DNA of 30,000 bases from Pseudodesulfovibrio tunisiensis (GCF_022809775.1 NZ_CP094380.1:2175001-2205000); one strand, 5' to 3'; shown: positions 1 through 8,905, counted from the stretch's first letter. Notes: generated from the sequence alone by a model not told the origin. Translations and numbers: made by a program.

Positions 1-1
1 A

Positions 2-1474
2 AAGACCATCCCCCTGCTCCTGCAGGGCGGCCGTAGCATCGTGGGCCAGGCGTCCACGGGCACGGGCAAGACCGCAGCTTTCGGTCTGCCCATCATCGAA
101 TGCATCGAGGAACACCCCGGGCATGTACAGGCTCTGATCCTGACTCCGACCCGCGAACTGGCCCTTCAGGTTTCCGACGAAATCAACTCCCTCAAGGGGC
201 ACAAACGCATCCGCGTGCTGCCCGTGTACGGTGGCCAGCCCATTTTTCAGCAGCTCAAGAATCTCAAGCGCGGTGTGGACGTTGTCGTCGGCACCCCGGG
301 CCGCATCATGGACCACATCCAGCGCGGCAGCCTGCATCTGGACAAGCTCTCCCACTTCATTCTGGATGAGGCGGACGAGATGTGCAACATGGGCTTCATC
401 GACGATGTTCGCGCCATTCTGGCCCATGCCGGACCGGATCGGAACACCCTGCTCTTTTCCGCGACCATGCCCCGCGAGGTCATGCGCATTGCAGCGGAAT
501 TCATGGGCGATTACGAGGTGGTTTCGGTCAAGCCCGCCAAGTCCGAAGCTCCGCTGACCCGTCAGGTCTTTCATGAAATGCACGACTCGGATCGGCTCGA
601 AGCCCTGTGCCGGGTGATTGACGCGGCCCCGGCCTTTTACGGTCTGGTCTTCTGCCGCACCCGCCGCGACACCGATCTTGTGGCGGACCGCCTTGCCGAA
701 CGCGGCTACCCTGCCGCACCGATCCACGGCGACCTGTCCCAGGCACGGCGCGAGGAAATCCTCGACCAGTTCCGCAGACGGCGCATCTGCGTGCTCGTGG
801 CCACGGACGTGGCTGCGCGCGGCATCGACGTACCCGACCTGACCCATGTGGTGAACTTCGCCCTGCCTCAGGATCCGGAAACCTACACCCACCGCGTGGG
901 CCGTACAGGACGCGCAGGCAAGGAAGGCGTGGCCATCACCCTGATCGCCCCCAACGAATTCCGCCGACTCATGTTCATCGCGCGCAATGCCGGCTTTCAT
1001 ATCGACAAGGCTCCGCTGCCCCGCATCGAGGACGTGATCCACACCAAGAAATCCCGGGCCTGCTCGGACCTTGCCGCGATCATGGAAAAGGGGAAACACG
1101 CTCCCTATCTCGACATGGCCCGCGACCTGCTGGAGGAAGGCAGCTCCGAAGATGTTGTCGCCGCCCTGCTCCGCCAGGCCTTTGGCGCGGAACTCGACCC
1201 GCGAAGCTACCGCAAGATCAACGATCGCCCTGTTCAGTCCAGAAACGGCAGCCGCAAACGACTGACCATTTTCATGGGCCGCGCTCACGGCATGAGCCCG
1301 AAGAAACTCGTGGACTACGTGAGCCACAGCGCACAGGTGCCACCGTTCAAGATTCAGAATCTGCGCATCAACGGCAAATCCTCCACTTTCACGGCCCCGC
1401 CGCGCGAGGCCGAACGAATCATGCACGCCCTGAACAAGGGGGGCAAAGGCCGCCCTCTGGTCTCCAGCCGATAG
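2..1474 (+). CDS. DEAD-box ATP-dependent RNA helicase with DbpA-type C-terminal RNA-binding domain (5' partial)
   Basis: The protein is an ATP-dependent RNA helicase, acting on structured RNA in the cytoplasm (ribosome assembly or mRNA turnover in this family). The frame is open from base 2, so the true start and the Q motif lie upstream of the window; 490 residues are visible. In order I see Walker A ASTGTGKT (visible residues 17-24), PTRELALQ, TPGR, DEAD (about 122), SAT (about 155), ARGID and HRVGRTGRAG, so both RecA-like lobes are complete. After a linker, the last 75 residues (from LTIFMGRAHGMSPKKLVDYV) look like the DbpA RNA-binding domain, an RRM-like fold. That tail places it near the DeaD/CsdA and DbpA group; I cannot choose between those names. 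A strong hairpin terminator follows 25 bases after the stop, so it is the last gene of its transcript. Confidence 0.95.
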   Translation, partial: KTIPLLLQGGRSIVGQASTGTGKTAAFGLPIIECIEEHPGHVQALILTPTRELALQVSDEINSLKGHKRIRVLPVYGGQPIFQQLKNLKRGVDVVVGTPGRIMDHIQRGSLHLDKLSHFILDEADEMCNMGFIDDVRAILAHAGPDRNTLLFSATMPREVMRIAAEFMGDYEVVSVKPAKSEAPLTRQVFHEMHDSDRLEALCRVIDAAPAFYGLVFCRTRRDTDLVADRLAERGYPAAPIHGDLSQARREEILDQFRRRRICVLVATDVAARGIDVPDLTHVVNFALPQDPETYTHRVGRTGRAGKEGVAITLIAPNEFRRLMFIARNAGFHIDKAPLPRIEDVIHTKKSRACSDLAAIMEKGKHAPYLDMARDLLEEGSSEDVVAALLRQAFGAELDPRSYRKINDRPVQSRNGSRKRLTIFMGRAHGMSPKKLVDYVSHSAQVPPFKIQNLRINGKSSTFTAPPREAERIMHALNKGGKGRPLVSSR

Positions 1475-1499
1475 CGCCAACGTCCCGAAATCAGAAATC

Positions 1500-1534
1500 A
1501 ACGCCCCCGACACATCCTGTCGGGGGCGTTTTCT
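1500..1534 (+). terminator. Rho-independent terminator after the helicase gene
   Basis: A perfect 13-bp inverted repeat (arms 1500-1512 and 1518-1530, core CGCCCCCGACA) encloses a 5-base loop and runs into TTTTCTT. It sits 25 bases beyond the helicase stop codon. Confidence 0.9.
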
Positions 1535-1642
1535 TATGCCGACTCATTTCCTGCCGCGCGGAAATCTTGCAAAAAAAACGCAAAACGATATATGTTTCAA
1601 GATCACCAATTTCACCATCAACCGCCTTTCGGAGGAAAAAAC

Positions 1643-2875
1643 ATGCCGCAACAAGCAGAGATGCAGATAGATCTCAGACAAATGATCCTTGCCATCGAAG
1701 CTGCTGTCAGCCTTGTGGGCATGAACGACACGAATCATGGCAAGCGGGTGGGATACATCGCGCTCCAGTTGGCCCACCATCTGGACTTCACCAAGGAAGA
1801 CAAGGCCGACATTTTCGAACTCGGCCTGATCCATGACTGCGGGGTTTCCTCGGACTCGATCCACACCCATCTCGTGAACCAATTCGACTGGGAAGGCGCC
1901 AGTCAGCATTGCGAAATCGGCTACAATCTGCTCAAGAATTTCAAGCCGCTCAGCCATTTGGCCCTCCCCATCCTCCACCATCACACCCGATGGGACGCTT
2001 TCGACTCCATCGATATCCCGGCCAAGGCCAGACAACTGGCCAACCTGATCTTTCTTGCGGACCGCGTGGACGTGACAAGCGCATCCTTTTATGGACAAAA
2101 CGTGCTGCTCCATGCCGACCACATCCGCGAATCCATCATCCAGAAAAAAGACACGTATTTTTCGACGGAACTGGTGGACTGCTTTCTGGACATTTCCGGT
2201 CCGGAGGCGTTCTGGATTTCTCTGGAAGACCGCCACATCAACCGCTTTGCCTGGGACATGGCGCACCTTGGACACGAAAAGCCCATGGACATGCAGGACC
2301 TCAAGGAACTTGCCCGAATCTTTTCCTACATCGTGGACCAGAAGAGTCCGTTCACGGCCCAGCACTCCACAGGAGTGGCGCACCTCTGCCGCTATCTTGC
2401 ACAACAACTCGCCATGGCTCCGGATGTCGTGGACAAGCTGGAAGTGGCCGGCTACCTGCACGACATCGGCAAGCTGCATGTGCCGGACAACATTCTGGAC
2501 AAACCCGGCCCACTTTCCACGGTGGAACGCTCCGTCATCAACCAGCACAGTTATGAAACATATGAAATTCTACGCCCGATCAAAGGGTTGGAGGACATCG
2601 CCAAATGGGCGGCCTTTCATCATGAAAGCTGCATAGGCAACACGGGCTACCCGTTTCATCCACCGCGCCTGGAGCTTTCCGAACCCGCGCGCATCGTGGC
2701 CGTGGCCGACGTGTTTCAGGCGCTGGTTCAGGACAGGCCGTACCGATCCGGCATGCCGGTGGAAAAGGTCGTCGCCATCCTCAAGGACATGGGCGATCAA
2801 GGCAAGCTGGACCGTTCCATAGTACGGGTCGCCGTGGATAATGCGGAAGAGTGCTTTGCCATGGCGCGGGGATGA
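1643..2875 (+). CDS. Tandem HD / HD-GYP domain protein, probable cyclic-di-GMP phosphodiesterase
   Basis: A soluble 410-residue protein with two HD-type metal-phosphohydrolase modules and no signal peptide or membrane segment. The start at 1643 is chosen because GGAGG lies at 1631-1635, 7 bases upstream; a longer in-frame start at 1592 has no such site. The N-terminal module (about residues 20-170) carries HGKRVGYIA, LIHDCG and a HHH run. The C-terminal module is HD-GYP-like: HSTGVAHL, HDIGKL (about 272), HHE (about 326), GNTGYP (about 335), then VAVADVFQAL and DRPYR. HD-GYP proteins hydrolyse cyclic-di-GMP to pGpG or GMP, which regulates motility and biofilm. The N-terminal HD has a less standard motif set and may be sensory, or may act on another nucleotide. 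It stands alone between a terminator and the polysaccharide islet. Confidence 0.88.
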   Translation: MPQQAEMQIDLRQMILAIEAAVSLVGMNDTNHGKRVGYIALQLAHHLDFTKEDKADIFELGLIHDCGVSSDSIHTHLVNQFDWEGASQHCEIGYNLLKNFKPLSHLALPILHHHTRWDAFDSIDIPAKARQLANLIFLADRVDVTSASFYGQNVLLHADHIRESIIQKKDTYFSTELVDCFLDISGPEAFWISLEDRHINRFAWDMAHLGHEKPMDMQDLKELARIFSYIVDQKSPFTAQHSTGVAHLCRYLAQQLAMAPDVVDKLEVAGYLHDIGKLHVPDNILDKPGPLSTVERSVINQHSYETYEILRPIKGLEDIAKWAAFHHESCIGNTGYPFHPPRLELSEPARIVAVADVFQALVQDRPYRSGMPVEKVVAILKDMGDQGKLDRSIVRVAVDNAEECFAMARG

Positions 2876-3200
2876 AATGACGGCTCGACACGGCTAGGGA
2901 AAAGGCTGCCTCTTGACGAAAGGAATGGGGCCAAGTAATCGAGATTGACACCCAAAATGCACTGAAAAAACTATGGGGACAGACTCCCGAAAACACACTC
3001 CTCGGTGTCAAAAGGTACAATAAGAACAGCCAAGAATGTCCAGGCTTGGCCACAACACTCTTAACAAAGCTCAAATCTGCACTGAAGACTTCCCACATTG
3101 GCACCATTGCACCCGAAGCCAAAATTTCTGGCTCGCTAATACCACCGTCCTGGACCAGCCCTATGGCGTCTCCGGTCCACGCAAAGCAACAGCTATACAC
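2876..3200. other. 325-bp intergenic stretch with an unassigned remnant-like open frame
   Basis: No gene is recognised. Base composition shifts here from the GC-rich flank to the AT-richer polysaccharide islet. One frame is open on the plus strand from about 2940 to 3204, but it has no ATG start or ribosome-binding site. Its stop TGA (3202-3204) overlaps the ATG of the next gene (3201-3203). It could be the decayed 3' end of a lost gene or chance. A phrase GGGGACAGACTCCC occurs near 2975-2990. I see no complete mobile element ends. Confidence 0.4.
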
Positions 3201-4331
3201 ATGAAGACACAAGATAAAAACAAAATCAGGGTCGCATACATTGTTGGCGGTCTCCCCTTTGGTGGGGTTGAAAACTGGTTGCTGGATTTGAATCTCAAAT
3301 TAAAACAACAGGAAAAAATAGTTCCGGTTGTCATAAACATTTCTGGAACAGGGCTGTTAATGCCGCAGTATGAACTGAACGGCATAAAAGTGTTTTGCAT
3401 TGGAAACAGTCAAAATGTCATAAGTTCACATAGAATCGATACCGTTTTTCGACTTCGACGGCTTTTGACGGAACAAAAAATAGACATCATACATACATTT
3501 CATTTTTCTGGGGATTACTTTGGTCGTTTGGCCAGTTTGGGAACTGGAATCCCAACAATTTGCCATATCCGAAATATCAAATCGGAAACAAAACGAAAAA
3601 GACGCATCATCAACAAGCTTCTTTCGTGGCGTACAACACACTACCTGGCCGTATCAAAAGCAGTTGCTCAAACCATACAACATGACCACAACTGGGCAAA
3701 ACGCCCTGTGGAGGTTCTTTACAATGCGGTCGATCCCGAAAAGCTCGATGTTTGCCCCTGCGATCTCGAAAAAGAATACGGGCTGACAGGACGAGTTTTC
3801 ATTGGGGTAGGCCGCCTTGTTCGGCAAAAAAACTTTGACAAACTCATCCGTGCCTTTGCCAAGATCAGAAAAGAAAATTCTGATTGCTCCCTGCTGATCC
3901 TTGGTGATGGCTCACTGCAATCAGAGCTAAAAGCTCTGGCAAAAAAGTTGAATGTAAATGAATGGGTTAAAATTCCAGGGTATGTGCCAAACAAGGAAAT
4001 CCCGAAGCACCTCAAGGCCGCCCATGCCTTGGTTATGCCTTCAGACTATGAAGGCCTGCCAGTTACACACTTGGAAGCCCTGTTTTGTGGCCTCCCTGCA
4101 ATAATATCAGAACATGTCCCCTCGATGGAAATCGCATCGGGGTCCAGTCTAATATGCACCACGGACATAGATGACATAGCACAAAAAATGCTTCTTTTAT
4201 TGAATGACAACACGCTGTACGAACAAAAAAAAGCGGCAACCAAAAACGAATCTCGACCGCACACAATAACAAATTACATTCAAAAGCTGACCAGCATATA
4301 TTCACAGATTCTGGAATCCGACAGAAAATAA
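3201..4331 (+). CDS. Glycosyltransferase family 4 (GT-B fold)
   Basis: This is a retaining, nucleotide-sugar-dependent glycosyltransferase of 376 residues, presumably acting at the inner face of the membrane in surface polysaccharide assembly. The N-terminus KIRVAYIVGGLPFGGVENW is the typical acceptor-domain start with a glycine-rich loop. The C-terminal lobe has GVGRLVRQKNFDKLI, LLILGDGSL and the donor-binding EX7E motif in DYEGLPVTHLEALFCGLP (glutamates near residues 284 and 291). The ATG at 3201 is chosen because family homology begins there; the open frame extends to 3036, but the upstream part looks non-coding. No clear Shine-Dalgarno sequence precedes 3201. The gene is AT-richer than the flanking genome, as are the two genes that follow (22-bp gap to asnB). 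Donor and acceptor sugars cannot be told from sequence. Confidence 0.9.
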   Translation: MKTQDKNKIRVAYIVGGLPFGGVENWLLDLNLKLKQQEKIVPVVINISGTGLLMPQYELNGIKVFCIGNSQNVISSHRIDTVFRLRRLLTEQKIDIIHTFHFSGDYFGRLASLGTGIPTICHIRNIKSETKRKRRIINKLLSWRTTHYLAVSKAVAQTIQHDHNWAKRPVEVLYNAVDPEKLDVCPCDLEKEYGLTGRVFIGVGRLVRQKNFDKLIRAFAKIRKENSDCSLLILGDGSLQSELKALAKKLNVNEWVKIPGYVPNKEIPKHLKAAHALVMPSDYEGLPVTHLEALFCGLPAIISEHVPSMEIASGSSLICTTDIDDIAQKMLLLLNDNTLYEQKKAATKNESRPHTITNYIQKLTSIYSQILESDRK

Positions 4332-4352
4332 GATCAGGAATGGAAGGAAACC

Positions 4353-6203
4353 ATGTGCGGTATAATTGGAACAACCAATGGAGCTATCGAGCTCAATCTT
4401 GCCTCTCTTCACCACAGAGGGCCCGATGGAAATGGTCTGTGGAAAGATTCCGGATGCAAACTTGGCCATACACGATTGGCCATCATAGACACGGACCGTC
4501 GAGCCTCGCAGCCGATGCACAGTCAGTGCGGACGCTATGCGATCGTTTTCAATGGTGAAATATACAACTATATAGAGCTGAAAGAAAATCACCTTCAGCA
4601 TTTTTCATTCAGGACTTCTTCCGACACTGAAGTACTTGTTGAGTTGTGGGCCAAATTGGGAACCAAATGTCTCCCCTTACTTCGGGGCATGTTTGCTTTT
4701 GCAATATGGGACAAAAAAGAAAAAGAGCTTTACCTTGTCCGTGATCGAATGGGCAAAAAGCCTTTGGTTTATTCCTGTAATGACAACTTCATCTATTTTG
4801 CATCGGAATTGAACTCGCTGGCAGAGTCCTTGCCCGTTTCCCCAAGCATCAACCCGCAAGCCATCGACCTGTTCTTGGCATACCAATTCATCCCCGCGCC
4901 ATATACAATATACGACAAATGCTGGAAATTGCCTCCGGCCGGGCATTATGCAAGATTCAAGGACGGTCAACTTCTCACCGAATGCTATTGGAGATTGGAT
5001 TTCACCCCAAACCATGAAATTTCCGAAAAGACTGCATTTGAAGAGCTTGAATCTCTCATTAAGGAATCCGTAAAACTGCGTTTGCGTTCCGATGTTGAAG
5101 TGGGAGTTCTCCTGAGCGGTGGAGTCGACTCAAGCTTGGTCGCAGCTGTGGCAGCAGAAATGACCCATCGACCTTTGAAAACATTTTCAGTGGGATTCAA
5201 CTACGGCAAAAGCGAGTTGGCATACGCACAGAAAGTGGCGGAGTGCTGTCATTCGGATCATCACCCCAAACGTTTGGACGAAAAAACTGTATCCTCCTTT
5301 TTTTCCAATATGATAACCGCATACGGCGAACCATATGGAGACAATTCGGCCCTACCAAGCCTCTTTGTCTGTTCCCATGCAGCATCACAGGTTAAAGTCG
5401 TGCTGAATGGCGACGGAGGTGATGAATTAATGGGAGGCTATGGGAAATACAATCCCAAAAGGCTGAGAAAACTCTTCTCCCCCTTTGCCTTGTCGGGACA
5501 TGCCTTGGGTTGCATCATGGACGATATGTTGACCCGACACACCTCGTCCACCAAGTTGCTCAGTTTTGCAGACAGGCTGAATTCAAGCCTGTCGCCATAC
5601 AACAAGGTTCTACGATTCAACCATTTCTTTTCCACACGATACCGCCGTGAACTGTATCGCCCAGAAGTATTCGATCAGATATTGCCAACTCGCACAAAAT
5701 ACGAACGGCATCTCCTATCCGAATTGAATCTGGATGGCCCGCTTCTCAACCAACTGCAACAAATCGACTACAAGCATTACCTTGCCGGAGACTTGCTACC
5801 CAAGATGGACATTGCAGGGATGCAAAATTCCCTGGAGGCAAGATCACCTCTTCTCGATCACGTCCTTTTTGAGTTTACGGCAAAACTGCCTCCCAATTTG
5901 AAGATCAAGAATGGCGAGAATAAATGGCTCTTGAAGAAACTCGCAGCCAAATATCTCCCTCATGATGCCATATATCGCCCCAAGGTAGGTTTTTCGGTCC
6001 CCATATCCGACTGGGCCAAAACAATACTTGTACCGCGTATCCAAGAATTCACCTCAACTCCGAATCATCCTTTATGGCAATACCTCAATAAGGACTTCGT
6101 CTCTCAATTGGTCGCCGGCGACATGAAAAAACAACGCAAAAACAGCCAACGTATGTGGCTTATCTCGATACTGGGGTCTTGGTTGAAAAAATATGTGCAC
6201 TAA
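4353..6203 (+). CDS. asnB: Glutamine-hydrolysing asparagine synthetase-type amidotransferase
   Basis: The 616-residue protein starts MCGIIG, so Cys2 is exposed as the class II glutaminase nucleophile after Met removal. The N-terminal glutaminase domain (about 1-210) includes HHRGPDG, LGHTRLAIID, VFNGEIYNY and SSDTEVLVELW. The synthetase domain starts near 230 with the PP-loop LLSGGVDSS (about 252-259), followed by VLNGDGGDELMGGYGKY and QNSLEARSPLLDH. The family makes asparagine from aspartate, ATP and glutamine. Copies inside polysaccharide clusters are often thought to amidate sugar acids or peptides of the glycan, and with glycosyltransferases on both sides that role is plausible here; it is inference. 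AGGAA precedes the ATG. The stop overlaps the next start by 11 bases, implying coupled translation. Confidence 0.93.
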   Translation: MCGIIGTTNGAIELNLASLHHRGPDGNGLWKDSGCKLGHTRLAIIDTDRRASQPMHSQCGRYAIVFNGEIYNYIELKENHLQHFSFRTSSDTEVLVELWAKLGTKCLPLLRGMFAFAIWDKKEKELYLVRDRMGKKPLVYSCNDNFIYFASELNSLAESLPVSPSINPQAIDLFLAYQFIPAPYTIYDKCWKLPPAGHYARFKDGQLLTECYWRLDFTPNHEISEKTAFEELESLIKESVKLRLRSDVEVGVLLSGGVDSSLVAAVAAEMTHRPLKTFSVGFNYGKSELAYAQKVAECCHSDHHPKRLDEKTVSSFFSNMITAYGEPYGDNSALPSLFVCSHAASQVKVVLNGDGGDELMGGYGKYNPKRLRKLFSPFALSGHALGCIMDDMLTRHTSSTKLLSFADRLNSSLSPYNKVLRFNHFFSTRYRRELYRPEVFDQILPTRTKYERHLLSELNLDGPLLNQLQQIDYKHYLAGDLLPKMDIAGMQNSLEARSPLLDHVLFEFTAKLPPNLKIKNGENKWLLKKLAAKYLPHDAIYRPKVGFSVPISDWAKTILVPRIQEFTSTPNHPLWQYLNKDFVSQLVAGDMKKQRKNSQRMWLISILGSWLKKYVH

Positions 6204-7776
6204 GAAGACTGCTTTTGCTCATGACATTGCCCAAAAACTGCTTGGGCATTTTTCTCAAGGCCGATACCTGCAGATCGGCATACCTTCTCTGATCGATTTA
6301 TGCAGAATTACAACCCCACACAAAGTTGCGGTTTCCGAGCATATCGACATTGCAGACATCCCTGACCATCTATCCCCATACTTGGATCATCTGACTTTAT
6401 GGAATGGGAGTCCCAAAAAATTCTTGGCGCAAAACTCGCTTGATTTTGACGTAATCGCAATAACAACCCCCTGCTCTGCAAAAGCAGTTGAAAGGTGTTT
6501 CGATTTTTTATCTCCACATGGAGCAATCCTCCTGACCAATCATTCCTTAAAGGAATGCGACACACCGACTGCATGGGGTGAGACCTTTGACAGCAATACG
6601 CTTGAAGAAATTTCATGCTCTTTGATCAGCGCCCCGCAAAAAACGATAATCCTGTGGCGCACACCAAGACAACAATCACATCCTTTCATCAAGGGAATTA
6701 ATAACATGGAACGAGCTTCAAGCGAAAAGATACCCCAGGTGCCTGACCTCCACTCGTTGCTCAAGCCCCCCTCCCTGACCAGAGGAAGTATCAGCCATCT
6801 GAAATCAAAGGGAGAACACCCTTTGGTGTCCATTGTCATTCCCACATACAATCAGGCCGGTTTCATTTTGCAGGCCGTTGATAGTGCTTTGGCACAGACG
6901 TATCCCAACCTTGAGGTTATCGTTAGCGACGACAATTCCACGGATAACTCCCAACAAATTCTGAAAAGATATCAGGGAGTGAAAAACGTACGGGTTTACA
7001 AAAACGCAAAAAACCTTGGGCGCGTTGGCAATTACCGCAAGGCCCTGTTTGACTATGCCCATGGTGATTGGGTGTTGAACCTTGATGGCGATGATTTTCT
7101 GCACGACCCGACTTGGGTAGCCAAAGCAATGAAGACCATATCCTCATCCCCGGGAGTTTTCATTGCCTGTGCAAATCAGGTTGTTCTTCATTCAAATGGG
7201 AATGTCCGAAAAAGTAGCATGAACCGCAACTTTCCCCCGATCATTACAAGCGAGGAAGCTTTTGAGGCTATGCGTGACAACTCCTTTGGCACAACCCATG
7301 CTGCGACCATATACAACCGACATGAGGCCATGAAGCTTGGATTCTATTCATATGATATAATCAGTTCAGATGAACATTCATTGCACAGGCTAATTGCCAA
7401 TTCCAAAGTGGCAGTATTTCCCGACCACGTAGCAACTTGGAGATTCCATGGGGCAAACGCGACGGTACAAAGCTCTGCTGCTCAAAAAATTGCCAACTTG
7501 CTTCGTCCGATCAGTTCCTATGACTACGGACTGCAACAGGGTGTTATCGCCAAGGAAACAGGATGGCTTGAAGATCAAATCCGACTGGCATGCAATGATG
7601 CCTATCGGCTCCTCAAGGATCATGCTGACGCAAAGGGATTTTATGCATTCCTGCATGCTGTAAAAAAAATCTGCCCAAAAGTTTATTGGGAATTCCTCTT
7701 AAAGCCAAAATTTCTGCTGAAGGGGTTGGCAATATCTTTTGGAATACTCAAACCTCGACTCAGCAAAGGGAAATAG
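6193..7776 (+). CDS. Glycosyltransferase family 2 with an extra N-terminal methyltransferase-like domain
   Basis: The 527-residue protein has two parts. Residues from about 210 are a GT2 (GT-A fold) enzyme: PLVSIVIPTYNQ, nucleotide-binding VSDDNSTDNS (about 245) and the metal-binding LNLDGDDFL (about 298). GT2 enzymes transfer a sugar from a nucleotide donor with inversion. Residues 1-170 show alternating hydrophobic strands (GRYLQIGIPSLIDL, FDVIAITTP, GAILLTNHS) that resemble a Rossmann-like methyltransferase core, but the SAM-binding glycine motif is not evident. It may be a degenerate or purely structural domain. The start at 6193 lies within the end of asnB. A second in-frame ATG at 6706, preceded by AAGGGA, could give a GT2-only product. 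It is AT-rich like the rest of the islet and is followed by an 81-bp gap. Confidence 0.85.
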   Translation: MCTKKTAFAHDIAQKLLGHFSQGRYLQIGIPSLIDLCRITTPHKVAVSEHIDIADIPDHLSPYLDHLTLWNGSPKKFLAQNSLDFDVIAITTPCSAKAVERCFDFLSPHGAILLTNHSLKECDTPTAWGETFDSNTLEEISCSLISAPQKTIILWRTPRQQSHPFIKGINNMERASSEKIPQVPDLHSLLKPPSLTRGSISHLKSKGEHPLVSIVIPTYNQAGFILQAVDSALAQTYPNLEVIVSDDNSTDNSQQILKRYQGVKNVRVYKNAKNLGRVGNYRKALFDYAHGDWVLNLDGDDFLHDPTWVAKAMKTISSSPGVFIACANQVVLHSNGNVRKSSMNRNFPPIITSEEAFEAMRDNSFGTTHAATIYNRHEAMKLGFYSYDIISSDEHSLHRLIANSKVAVFPDHVATWRFHGANATVQSSAAQKIANLLRPISSYDYGLQQGVIAKETGWLEDQIRLACNDAYRLLKDHADAKGFYAFLHAVKKICPKVYWEFLLKPKFLLKGLAISFGILKPRLSKGK

Positions 7777-7857
7777 CCATCCCCTTTCAACCCAGAACAC
7801 ATGGTCTGACGGATTCCAGAAAAAAGCCGGACAGACCTCTTCAGGACGGACGATTTC

Positions 7858-8325
7858 ATGACCCCAGCCATCAAGGCCGCGAAAAAGGCCAAAATCCAAT
7901 TCTCCATTCACGAGTACAAGCACGATCCCAAGGCGGAATCCTATGGAGGGGAAGCGGCGCAGAAGCTTGGCGTTGCCCCAGAGCGCGTGTTCAAGACGCT
8001 GGTGGTTGCCATGGATACGAAAAGTCTGGCCGTGGCCGTGGTACCTGTCACGGGCATGCTCGACCTCAAGGCGCTGGCCAAGGCGCTTGGCGTGAAAAAG
8101 GTGACCATGGCCGACACGCATGTGGTGCAGAAGACGACCGGTTACGTGCTGGGCGGGGTCAGTCCGCTGGGCCAGAAGAAACGGCTGCCCACGATCATCG
8201 ACCAATCCGCCGAATCGCAGGAAACCATTTTCGTGAGCGCAGGCCGCCGAGGCATGGACATCGAGCTGTCCCCGGAAGACCTGTGCGCCCTCACGGGCGG
8301 AAAATTCCATCCCGTGGGCAAATAG
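7858..8325 (+). CDS. ybaK: YbaK/EbsC family aminoacyl-tRNA deacylase (Cys-tRNA(Pro) deacylase type)
   Basis: A 155-residue single-domain protein matching the usual length of YbaK. The family hydrolyses cysteine mischarged on tRNA(Pro), acting in trans as translation quality control in the cytoplasm. Visible family features are IQFSIHEYKHD near the N-terminus, the conserved lysine in VFKTLVV (about residue 46), the MLDLKALAKALGVKKV helix, GYVLGGVSPLGQKK, and the C-terminal LSPEDLCALTGGKF. The base composition returns to the GC-rich genome norm, so it marks the right edge of the polysaccharide islet. A weak AGGACGG precedes the ATG. It converges with the minus-strand pentapeptide-repeat gene only 7 bases away. 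Confidence 0.92.
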   Translation: MTPAIKAAKKAKIQFSIHEYKHDPKAESYGGEAAQKLGVAPERVFKTLVVAMDTKSLAVAVVPVTGMLDLKALAKALGVKKVTMADTHVVQKTTGYVLGGVSPLGQKKRLPTIIDQSAESQETIFVSAGRRGMDIELSPEDLCALTGGKFHPVGK

Positions 8326-8332
8326 CCCGCCA

Positions 8333-8905
8333 TCACTCCAGAACGATATCCAGATTTGCCAGAAGCGACACGGCTTCCGGCAGGGAAAACCGCGTCTTTT
8401 TCAGGGTGTTGGTCTCCGCGTTCATGTAGTAGTTGCGCGACGTCCTGAAATCCGCATGGCTCAGGTCGGCCTGATGAAAGCAGCATTGCGTCAAGTCGCA
8501 GTCGTCGAACACGGCATGACTCAGCCTGGTGTGGGAAAACGTGGAATTGGCCAGCAGGCATGACGTGAAGCGGATCCGGGAAAGATTCATGTCCGCAAAC
8601 ACGTTGTTTTCCATGATGCATCCGCTGTAGGACGCGGACAGAAAGCCGCCCGTGCCGCTCCAGTTCAGGCCCAGCATCTTGCAGTCCGCAAACTTCGCGC
8701 CCGTGAACACCGCACCCGCCATTTCCATGAGCGACAGATTGCAGCGCACGAACGTGCAGTCGTCAAACGTGCATTCCTCCAGCCGCCGCGCCTGAAACGA
8801 ACAATCCGTGAACACGCACCGATAGAACGTGGCTCCCGGAAAATCCTCCCCGCATTCCACCCGGGCGAACTCGCCCCGCTCATACGCTTCCTGCTCCGAA
8901 AACAT
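8333..8905 (-). CDS. Pentapeptide-repeat protein
   Basis: The 190-residue protein is built from degenerate five-residue repeats with F or L at the centre (FYRCVFTDCSF, CTFDDCTFVRCNLSL, AVFTGAKFADCKML, NLSRIRFTSC, NSTFSHTRLSHAVFDDCDL, ADLSHADFRTS). Such repeats form a right-handed quadrilateral beta-helix. The length and end-to-end repeat content recall the Qnr/McbG type, some of which protect DNA gyrase by mimicking DNA. That function is only a possibility here, because most pentapeptide proteins are uncharacterised. It is unusually rich in cysteine. The C-terminus (TRFSLPEAVSLLANLDIVLE) forms a non-repeat cap helix. The start is supported by GGAGGAGAG five bases upstream. Confidence 0.88.
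   Translation of the reverse strand: MFSEQEAYERGEFARVECGEDFPGATFYRCVFTDCSFQARRLEECTFDDCTFVRCNLSLMEMAGAVFTGAKFADCKMLGLNWSGTGGFLSASYSGCIMENNVFADMNLSRIRFTSCLLANSTFSHTRLSHAVFDDCDLTQCCFHQADLSHADFRTSRNYYMNAETNTLKKTRFSLPEAVSLLANLDIVLE

Noticed and set aside
1544..2548. A 334-codon open frame on the minus strand
   Set aside because: It is antisense to the HD/HD-GYP gene and runs into the helicase terminator region; no motif or ribosome-binding site supports it.
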